Assembly: GCF_900105385.1 (NCBI RefSeq) | Contig: NZ_LT629772.1 | Span: forward strand, 4,836,001 to 4,900,000 | Source of the DNA: Microlunatus soli | Lineage (GTDB): Bacteria; Actinomycetota; Actinomycetes; Propionibacteriales; Propionibacteriaceae | Direction of reading: 5' to 3' | DNA: 64,000 nt | In this document: one piece after another, positions 35,627 through 42,227 of the stretch | Layout: each line of letters starts with the position of its first letter | How positions within the stretch are numbered: the first letter of the stretch is position 1 | Notes under the pieces: generated by a model | Database searches by the model: none | The model's input: only the letters and a program-made list of their open reading frames with translations | What the model was told of the DNA's origin: nothing | Program-made: the position numbers and the translations under genes

Positions 35627-37102
35627 ATGGCGCGAGTGACAGAAGAGATTCCTGCGCGTGGCGGCGCAGCGATCCTCAACAATCCGGACCTCAGTCCGAC
35701 GAAGCCCGAGGACCGCCGATGGGGTGCCTGGAGCTTTGCGGCCGTCTGGATGGGGATCGCCCACAACGTGAACCAATGGATCCTGGTGGCCGCCATGCTC
35801 GCTGCGGGGATGTCGGTGTGGCAAGCCGGCGCCGCGGTCGTGATCTCCTTCGGCGTGGTGTACGTGGCGATCATCCTGAGCGGTTCGATCGGTGCCCGAC
35901 ACGGACTCGCGTTTCCGCCGATCGTCCGCGCGATCTTCGGCGAATGGGGTGCCTACATCCCGATCATCCTGCGTAGCCTGTCCGGCGTTGCCCAGCTCGG
36001 AGTGTTCGTCTACGTCACCGGCGAGGGCATCGCGATGACCCTCAAGGCAGCAATTCCGGGATTCGCCGGCTTCGATGCGGTCTCGATCGTCGGGATGCGC
36101 GGTACCGACGCTGTGGGATATGTGATCGCGTTCGTCCTGCACCTGGTGATCGTGACCCACGGCATCGAACGGGTGCGGAAGTTCGAGCTGATCGCCGGTC
36201 CGTTGATCATGGCGCTGGCGATCGGTCTCTTCATCTGGGCTGTCGTGGTGGCCGGCGGCTTCGGCCCGATCGCGTCGATGCCTGCCACCGTGCACGGAAC
36301 CGAGTTCTGGGGCCTCTTCTTCCTTTCCATCGCAGGCCTGATCGGCTCGATGTCGAGCTTGGTCGTCAACAATCCTGATCTTGCTCGGTTCGCGCGGTCA
36401 CAGAAGTCCCAGCTCTTGGGACAGGGTATCGGTGTCCCGATCATGTTCGCCGTCTTCTCTGCGGTGACGATCGTTGCGACGGCAGGAACCAAATTCGCGT
36501 TCGGGCACATCATCCAGGACCCGATCAAGATCTTCGGTGAGTTCGACAACCCGATCGTCGTCGTGATCGGCAGTCTGATCATCGCCTCTTCCACGCTGTC
36601 GCTGAACGCGGCAACGAACGCCGTGGCCGCCGGCTTCGACTTCGCTGCGCTGTTCCCGCGGCATCTGAACTTCCGCCGGGCCACGACCGTCGCGTTGGTC
36701 ATCGGACTGTTCGCGGTGCCCTGGCTCTGGTACGGCATCGGCCAGTTCACGACGATCTTCTACGGATTCCTCGGGGTCGTGATGGGGCCGATCTTCGGCA
36801 TCATGATCGCTGACTACTACATCCTGCGGCGTCGCCAGATCGACATCCCTGCCCTGTACACCACGACCGGCATCTACTCCTACCGCAACGGCTGGAATCA
36901 TGCGGCGATCGTGTCCCTGACACTGGGCACCATTGTGGCCGGTTGCGGGGCCGTCATTCCGGGGTTGGCGGTGTTGTACCAATTCAACTGGTTCGTCGGC
37001 GTATTCGTCGGTGGTGTGGTGTATCTGGCGCTGACCTGGCGCCCCGGAGTGGGAGTCCGACAAGACGAGGGGAGACGTAGCAGTGGTGAACAACAAGGGT
37101 GA
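35627..37102 (+). CDS. NCS1 family nucleobase/cyclic-ureide permease
   Basis: Secondary transporter of 491 residues with about 12 membrane segments, of the cytosine/purines/uracil/thiamine/allantoin family. Features include the N-terminal NPDLSPTKPEDRRWGAW, VWMGIAHNVNQW in the first segment and NNPDLARFARSQKS in the middle. ATG 35627 has GAAGG 8 bp upstream; a GTG at 35618 is less likely. Family substrates are nucleobases, hydantoins and allantoin, which matches the ring-opening hydrolase in the opposite arm. Its last 20 bp overlap the SDR gene. Confidence 0.92.
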   Translation: MARVTEEIPARGGAAILNNPDLSPTKPEDRRWGAWSFAAVWMGIAHNVNQWILVAAMLAAGMSVWQAGAAVVISFGVVYVAIILSGSIGARHGLAFPPIVRAIFGEWGAYIPIILRSLSGVAQLGVFVYVTGEGIAMTLKAAIPGFAGFDAVSIVGMRGTDAVGYVIAFVLHLVIVTHGIERVRKFELIAGPLIMALAIGLFIWAVVVAGGFGPIASMPATVHGTEFWGLFFLSIAGLIGSMSSLVVNNPDLARFARSQKSQLLGQGIGVPIMFAVFSAVTIVATAGTKFAFGHIIQDPIKIFGEFDNPIVVVIGSLIIASSTLSLNAATNAVAAGFDFAALFPRHLNFRRATTVALVIGLFAVPWLWYGIGQFTTIFYGFLGVVMGPIFGIMIADYYILRRRQIDIPALYTTTGIYSYRNGWNHAAIVSLTLGTIVAGCGAVIPGLAVLYQFNWFVGVFVGGVVYLALTWRPGVGVRQDEGRRSSGEQQG

Positions 37103-37850
37103 TCGGCAGTCGGTCGTGATCACCGGCGTCGGCGGCGGGCCGGGGCTGGGATACGAACTGCCGCTGGCCTTCGCCCGCAGCGGCGCAGAACTCACGATCA
37201 ACAGCTATCAGGAATCGGAGTCCGACCTCGACCAGCTGCTGTCGGAGCTTCGGCCGTTGGGGTGTGAGCCGGCGGTGGTGGTCGGCGACATCTCGACCGA
37301 GCAGGTCGCCCAGGAACTCGTCGCCACGGCGGAATCCCGATACGAGCGGGTTGACGTCCTGGTCAACAATGCGTCGATCTCGACGCCGACACTGTGTCAT
37401 GAGATGTCGCTGGAACGGTGGCAACGCACCATCGACGTCAATCTCACCAGCGTGTTCCTCACCACCCGCGCGGCGCTCGGCCCGATGCGCCGGCAACGGT
37501 CCGGCCGGATCGTGAACATCGCTTCACAGGTCGGGCAGAAGGGTGCCGTCGAGCACGGCCATTACGCAGCAGCCAAGGCCGGTGTGATCGCCTTCACCAA
37601 GTCGATCGCCCGTGAGGTCGCCGACTTCGGGATCACGGCGAACTGCGTCGCGCCCGGCCCGCTGAACACGCGGTTGATGCGGAATGTGTCCCAGGAATGG
37701 AGGGATCAGAAGCTCAGCGAACTGGTGCTGCCACGCTTCGGCGAACCGTCCGAGGTCGTTCCGTCGGTTCTTTTCCTGGCTTCGGATCCTGGCGGGAACC
37801 TGTACACCGGTCAGACGCTCGGACCGAACTCCGGCGACGTGATGCTGTGA
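37083..37850 (+). CDS. SDR family oxidoreductase
   Basis: Classical short-chain dehydrogenase/reductase of 255 residues. Cofactor motif ITGVGGGPGLGYE (residues 14-26), NNAS near residue 93, catalytic Ser in NIASQVG and YAAAK at about residues 160-164. Start at the GTG pair 37083/37086 overlapping the permease gene. In the related Rut and reductive pyrimidine routes an SDR reduces malonic semialdehyde to hydroxypropionate; that role is inferred, not seen. Confidence 0.9.
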   Translation: MVNNKGDRQSVVITGVGGGPGLGYELPLAFARSGAELTINSYQESESDLDQLLSELRPLGCEPAVVVGDISTEQVAQELVATAESRYERVDVLVNNASISTPTLCHEMSLERWQRTIDVNLTSVFLTTRAALGPMRRQRSGRIVNIASQVGQKGAVEHGHYAAAKAGVIAFTKSIAREVADFGITANCVAPGPLNTRLMRNVSQEWRDQKLSELVLPRFGEPSEVVPSVLFLASDPGGNLYTGQTLGPNSGDVML

Positions 37851-37861
37851 CCATGGACCGA

Positions 37862-37867
37862 TAGATT
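37862..37867 (+). promoter_or_regulatory. -10 element before the tautomerase-like gene
   Basis: TAGATT with 7 bp to ATG 37875 and no Shine-Dalgarno, so this gene may also be transcribed alone as a leaderless message. Confidence 0.4.
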
Positions 37868-37874
37868 CGTGTGT

Positions 37875-38264
37875 ATGGCACAGGTTGTGATCTGGGGGCA
37901 CCGCGCCGCACTGGCGGACCGGCGCGATGTGGTCAGCCGAGCGGTGCACGGCGCGATCATGGAAGCCCTGGACTATCCACCGGAGAAGTGCTTCCAACGC
38001 TTCGTCCTGCTCGACGAGGACGATTTCGTCCACCCCGCCGATCGTGGATCGGACTACCTGATCATCGAGATCTCGATCTTCGAAGGACGGTCCGAGCGAG
38101 CCCGTCGGGAGCTGATCAAGGAACTGTTCGATCGGCTGGCGGACCAGGCCGGGATCGCGCCGCACAGTGTGGAGATCACGATCACCGAGACGCCCCGGGT
38201 GAACTGGGGCATCCGTGGCCAGAACGCGGCGGACCTGCAGCTGAACTACGACGTCGAGGTGTGA
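37875..38264 (+). CDS. Tautomerase-superfamily-like protein without Pro1
   Basis: Protein of 129 residues resembling 4-oxalocrotonate-tautomerase-type families (DDDFVHPADRGSDYLIIEIS and TETPRVNWGIRGQNAADLQL). Tautomerases use an N-terminal proline exposed after Met removal; this one begins Met-Ala-Gln, and the alternative GTG at 37869 does not give Pro either. It may belong to a branch that lost or replaced the classical base. It ends the plus arm, 24 bp after the SDR, and its end overlaps the convergent DUF2293 remnant by 19 bp. Confidence 0.85.
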   Translation: MAQVVIWGHRAALADRRDVVSRAVHGAIMEALDYPPEKCFQRFVLLDEDDFVHPADRGSDYLIIEISIFEGRSERARRELIKELFDRLADQAGIAPHSVEITITETPRVNWGIRGQNAADLQLNYDVEV

Positions 38265-38668
38265 CTGGTCAGCCGGCCCGCCAGGAGGTCAGAACCTTGT
38301 CGACGGTACGGCGAATCTTCGGTCGGCGTCGGCCAGACATTCCTGCTCTGCTCGTCGATCGCGTCGGGCTCGGCCAAGACGCCTTGGCGCTCGTACCGTT
38401 TCCGAGTACGACTCCACTCGACCACCACTACGGACAGCTTGCCGGCCTTGCGAGCCCGGCGGGTGAGGGCGGTATCACCACGTGGAAGGAAGTCGAGCTG
38501 GCCGAAGTCGGCGCAGTCCATACAGAGCGACCCGACGTCGTCCATCGTCAGGAACCCGCCCTGTTCGTGATCATCTCCGCAGCCGGCGCACGTCGAGGGG
38601 CGACGGCTGATGATCACCAACGGTTCGCGTGGGCTGTCGTCTCCGTTGGCCATGCCTCCATCCACCAC
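38246..38668 (-). pseudogene. Truncated DUF2293 family protein
   Basis: The first 100 residues follow DUF2293 proteins well: a CAGCGDDHEQGGFL metal-like site, GSLCMDCADFGQLDFLPRGD, and KLSVVVVEWSRTRKRYERQG. The following helical DUF2293 region (about 100 more residues in full-length members) is missing and replaced by a 35-residue unrelated end that stops inside the tautomerase-like gene. The start is GTG 38668 or ATG 38653. I read it as a remnant cut at the edge of the accessory block; a short functional protein cannot be excluded. Confidence 0.6.
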
Positions 38669-38710
38669 CGACTCGGGCCGGCCGACCAGCTCCTCTTCAC
38701 GGGGGAGAAG

Positions 38711-38719
38711 TTATCCACA
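38711..38719 (+). other. Perfect DnaA-box sequence (single)
   Basis: TTATCCACA exactly matches the DnaA box, in the 100-bp spacer before the DUF222 gene. Alone it does not make an origin. Confidence 0.4.
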
Positions 38720-38757
38720 GATTCGAACGTGCTGGTGATTCTGTCGGTCTGTCCGGG

Positions 38758-38763
38758 TAGTAT
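38758..38763 (+). promoter_or_regulatory. -10 element of the DUF222/HNH gene
   Basis: TAGTAT with 6 bp to ATG 38770; leaderless. Confidence 0.4.
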
Positions 38764-38769
38764 TTGATC

Positions 38770-40318
38770 ATGGAAGACGCCCTCGAAGATCTCGATGATC
38801 GCGGCCTGGTTGATACAGCCGTGACCAATCGGGATGCCGAGGTTGCGGCCGGTTGCCGGATGCTGCAGGTGGCGGCCGTGTGGGCCGATCGGCATCCGGC
38901 CGACGGGCTGTTTCATCAGCGGACGCCGCTGGCCATGGCCGGTGAGCGGACGATGCGGTTCGGTGGCGAGGGCACCCCGGATGTCGCCGAGTTCGCCCCG
39001 GCCAAGCTGGGGCTGGAGATCGGGCTGAATCCGGCCCAGTCCCAGGCGCTGGTCGCCGATGCGCTCGATCTCCGGCATCGGCTACCCCGGTTGTGGAGTC
39101 GAGTGCGGCACGGCAACGTGCCTGCCTGGCAGACCCGCCGGATCGCCTACCGGACCCGGACGTTGAGCCTGGAGCAGGCCGGTCTGGTGGATGAGCGGCT
39201 GGCTCCTTTCGTCGGCAAGGTGTCGGCGGGCCGGTTGGAGAACAAGATCATGGCCGAACTGATCCGCGTCGATCCCGAAGGATTCGCCCGGGCAGCGGAG
39301 AAGGCGGCGACCGATCGGGACGTGAGGCTGCGCCGGCCCAACGAGTACGGCCAGCAAGAGGTGTCGATGCTGCTGGACGCCCCCCGACGCGGGCGACGTG
39401 TACGGCACGGCCGATCACGTGGCTGACGTCCTGTTCAAGGACCCGACGCTCCTGCCCGAGGGAATTTCCGATCGCGGCGCGACGACGAAGGGGGAGTGGC
39501 GAGCGGTCGCCGGCTGGCTGATGTCGCAACCGGCATTGGTGCTGCAGATCCTGACCGCCGCCGACCGGCCCGACCTCTTCACGGACCTCGAAGCTCCTGA
39601 GCCTGTCGAAGGACCGACCCCTGACATTGATGATCATGAACCGGCCGCCCAACCACCGAGCCGCGTCGCGAACTCGATCATCCCGGCGGCGTTGTCCCAG
39701 GCCGAGCGCGAACGACTCTTCACCGAGCTCGCGAGGCGGATCGATCCGAACAGACTCGCACCACGGCGCGTGCTGCATGTCCACGTCTGCGCTGACGCGT
39801 TGATGAATCCCGATCAGCATCCGGCCCGCACCGAAGGGCTCCGTCCGATGGTGGCAGCCTCCGTGCGCAAGTGGCTGGACGGCAGCCGGGTGACCGTGCA
39901 GCCGGTGATCGACCCCGACAACATCCAACCCGTTGACAGCTACGAGACGCCGCCGCGGATAGCCGAGGCGATCTTCACCCGGTCACCGGGCAGTGTCTTC
40001 CCGTGGTCCAGCTCTCTGGGTCGCAATCTTGATCATGATCACACGATCTCCTACGTCCCGCCACCGGAGGGTCCGCCGGGTCAGACCGGCGTTCACAGTC
40101 TCGGACTTCTGAACCGACCCGAACTCCGAGGTAAGACCTTCCTCATCGTTCGTGTCAGGCAGCCACAGCCCGGAGTCTTCGTGTGGCGCACCGATTATGG
40201 ACGGGTGATCATCACCAACCCGGCCGGCACCCACGATCTCGGCACCGGCAGTTTTCCCGACACCATCTGGGAAGCAGTCAAACACTGCGGGCTGCTCGCA
40301 AACACGCAGCAATCCTGA
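38770..40318 (+). pseudogene. DUF222/HNH endonuclease-like protein, frameshifted
   Basis: DUF222 proteins carry a helical N-terminal domain and usually an HNH nuclease end; they are multicopy in Actinobacteria. The first frame runs from ATG 38770 to a stop at 39424-39426 and the second continues from 39398 to 40318. Removing one C from the six-C run at 39380-39385 joins them into one 515-residue protein (LLDAPDAGDVYGTADHV). The HNH region keeps the DHDHT core but the usual CxxC and the final HH (as in LTRRHHRAKT) are replaced by LNRPELRGKT, so nuclease activity is doubtful even if the frameshift is a sequencing error. Confidence 0.8.
39595..39613. repeat. Possible dispersed repeat word
   Basis: TCCTGAGCCTGTCGAAGGA, resembling the CCTTCGACAGGCTCAGG words that recur in many high-GC genomes. 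Only one copy is seen here, inside the DUF222 gene. Confidence 0.3.
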
Positions 40319-40331
40319 GGCCTTCGCCCGC

Positions 40332-40366
40332 GGGCACAGCGCGAATCGTGTGATCGCGTTGTGCCC
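40332..40366 (+). terminator. Hairpin after the DUF222/HNH gene
   Basis: A 13-bp stem (40332-40344 with 40354-40366, one G-T pair) and 9-base loop, 14 bp after the stop. No T-run. The rest of the spacer 40319-40570 holds nothing else recognisable except the -10 at 40558. Confidence 0.5.
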
Positions 40367-40557
40367 CGACCACGGAATGCCTGACGCTGAATCACGCCCA
40401 GGTCAGCTGGAGCGCCGCAGACCTACCTGGTTGGAGATCCTGGCCAGGCGATCACCCGTGATGCCGGACACCAGGAGACAATGAGCAACTCCACGGAGCG
40501 GCTGACTGACGCATACCAGCCGACAAATGGTCCGAGACACGGCTGAGGTCTGCGCCA

Positions 40558-40563
40558 TATCAT
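40558..40563 (+). promoter_or_regulatory. -10 element of the PPOX gene
   Basis: TATCAT with 7 bp to ATG 40571; leaderless. Confidence 0.5.
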
Positions 40564-40570
40564 CTGTGAT

Positions 40571-41215
40571 ATGACGACGAGCGTCCATGAGTACACCGAG
40601 ATCACCGATGCCGATCAGCTGACCGAGGTGATCGGGGAAGCGCTGCCGGCGGTCCGCAACAAGGAACGCGACCGGCTGGATGATCTTGATGTGCAGTGGC
40701 TGGCGGCGTCGCCGTTCTGTGTTGTGGCCACCTCCGACGCCGAGGGCAATGTCGACGCCTCGCCCAAGGGCGATCCGGCCGGTCAGTTGGCGTACGTGAT
40801 CGACGATCGGACGATCGCGATCGCCGAACGTCCGGGCAACCGCCGGGCCGATGGCTATCACAACATCCTGTCCAACCCGCATGTCGGATTGATCTTCCTG
40901 ATCCCGGGTCGGGGCGACACCCTGCGGATCAACGGCCGGGCTCGGCTGGTGCGCGATGCGCCGTTCTTCGACGCGATGATCGTCAAGGGGCATCGGCCGG
41001 TGCTGGCGGTCGTCGTCGAGATCGACACGATCTTCCATCACTGTGCGAAGGCGTTCCTGCGGTCCAAGCTGTGGCAGCCGGACAGTTGGAAGCTCGACGC
41101 CGTTCCGTCCCGTGCGGAGCTGGCCAAGAAGCTGGACAAGAAGGACGCCGATCTCGACGAGCTGCGGACCTACTACGACGAGGCGAACTACGCCAAGAAG
41201 CTTTACCAGGCCTAG
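40571..41215 (+). CDS. Pyridoxamine 5'-phosphate oxidase-family FMN-binding protein (MSMEG_1061/DR_2398-like)
   Basis: Split-barrel flavoprotein of 214 residues. The family pattern is ASPFCVVATSDAEGNVDASPKGDPAG, here identified by FCVVATSDAEGNVDASPKG at about residues 50-68, followed by ERPGNRRADGYHNILSNPHVGLIFLIPG and RINGRARLV. Members are annotated as pyridoxamine phosphate oxidase-like FMN proteins of unknown substrate. It ends 18 bp before TIGR03936 but has its own leaderless promoter. Confidence 0.9.
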   Translation: MTTSVHEYTEITDADQLTEVIGEALPAVRNKERDRLDDLDVQWLAASPFCVVATSDAEGNVDASPKGDPAGQLAYVIDDRTIAIAERPGNRRADGYHNILSNPHVGLIFLIPGRGDTLRINGRARLVRDAPFFDAMIVKGHRPVLAVVVEIDTIFHHCAKAFLRSKLWQPDSWKLDAVPSRAELAKKLDKKDADLDELRTYYDEANYAKKLYQA

Positions 41216-41220
41216 CGGGC

Positions 41221-41226
41221 TAGGGT
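41221..41226 (+). promoter_or_regulatory. -10 element of the TIGR03936 gene
   Basis: TAGGGT with 7 bp to GTG 41234; leaderless. Confidence 0.5.
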
Positions 41227-41233
41227 TCGGGTC

Positions 41234-41938
41234 GTGGCAAGCAAGACCCGGCAACCAGAACAACAGGCGCCGCCCGTGCAGCGGCTCCGGATCCGTTACG
41301 CCAAGCGCGGCCGGTTGCGGTTCACCAGCCATCGCGACTTCGGCCGTGCCTTCGAACGCGCACTGCGACGGGCCGGCATCCCGATGGCGTACTCGTCGGG
41401 GTTCTCCCCGCACCCGCGGATCTCCTATTCGACGGCCTCGCCGACCGGCGCGGCCAGCGAAGCGGAGTACCTGGAGATCGCCCTGGCCCAGGTGTGTGTA
41501 CCCGAGTTGGTGAAGTCGGAGCTGGATCGCGCACTGCCACCGGGTCTGGACGTGCTCGGCGTCGTGGAATCCGACGGGTCGTCGCTCGCCGACCGGCTGA
41601 CCGGATCGGCCTGGCGGATCGAGTTGCCAGGAGTCGCACCCGACGTGATCAGCGCGGCGGTCACGACGTTCCTGGCGGCCGATAGCGCTCCGGCCGAGCG
41701 GATGACCAAGAACGGTCTGCGCACCTTCGATGCCCGGGAGTCGGTGCTTCGTTTGGTCGCCGACGATCAGGGGATGGAGCTGGTCACCCGACACCTGACG
41801 CCGCTGGTCAGGCCGGATGACGTCCTCGGGGCGATGACCAGGCTGCTGCCGGCCTTCGCGCCGTCGCAGCCACTGATCACCCGGTTGCGCCAAGGTGAGG
41901 TCAATCACACCACAGGAGACATCGTCGAGCCCTTCTGA
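41234..41938 (+). CDS. TIGR03936 family radical SAM-associated protein (DUF2344)
   Basis: Protein of 234 residues beginning with GTG 41234. The family signature is RLRIRYAKRGRLRFTSHRDF and FERALRRAGIPMAYSSGFSPHPRIS (quoted in parts), with PEYLEI-type acidic strands after it. DUF2344 is the C-terminal partner of TIGR03960 in clostridial fusions; its role is unknown. Its separation from the TIGR03960 gene (28554-30515) in this genome is unusual. It precedes rne by 290 bp. Confidence 0.92.
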   Translation: MASKTRQPEQQAPPVQRLRIRYAKRGRLRFTSHRDFGRAFERALRRAGIPMAYSSGFSPHPRISYSTASPTGAASEAEYLEIALAQVCVPELVKSELDRALPPGLDVLGVVESDGSSLADRLTGSAWRIELPGVAPDVISAAVTTFLAADSAPAERMTKNGLRTFDARESVLRLVADDQGMELVTRHLTPLVRPDDVLGAMTRLLPAFAPSQPLITRLRQGEVNHTTGDIVEPF

Positions 41939-42227
41939 GTGTTTGCCGGGGCAATGGTCGGGCGGCTACCCACTCTGTGGGATACTGGGTCCAGACGAGG
42001 ACATCACCAGTGAGAGGTAGTCCGCCGTCGATCTGCAGGACAGTCCCGAGCGGGGTGACAGCTCGCTGCCGGGACACGCGCGACCAGGACCGCGACGAGG
42101 GAACGCCGGCTGACGGCAGCTCGACCGCGGCAGGATCGCGTGGCTCGTTCTGCACCGGATAAGGCTTTGCGACCTCGTGTCGCGTACGACATTCGGCGCG
42201 TTTGTCACGCGCCGTGGAGGATCCTGG

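Noticed and set aside
38711-38719. Replication origin
   Set aside because: Only one DnaA box, no AT-rich unwinding region, no dnaA or dnaN nearby.
30519-40318. Prophage or integrative element
   Set aside because: No integrase, transposase, tRNA or recognisable flanking direct repeat; only gene order and decay suggest insertion.
40403-41908. A 501-residue minus-strand frame across the PPOX and TIGR03936 genes
   Set aside because: Spans two clear plus-strand genes and their promoters; no motif.
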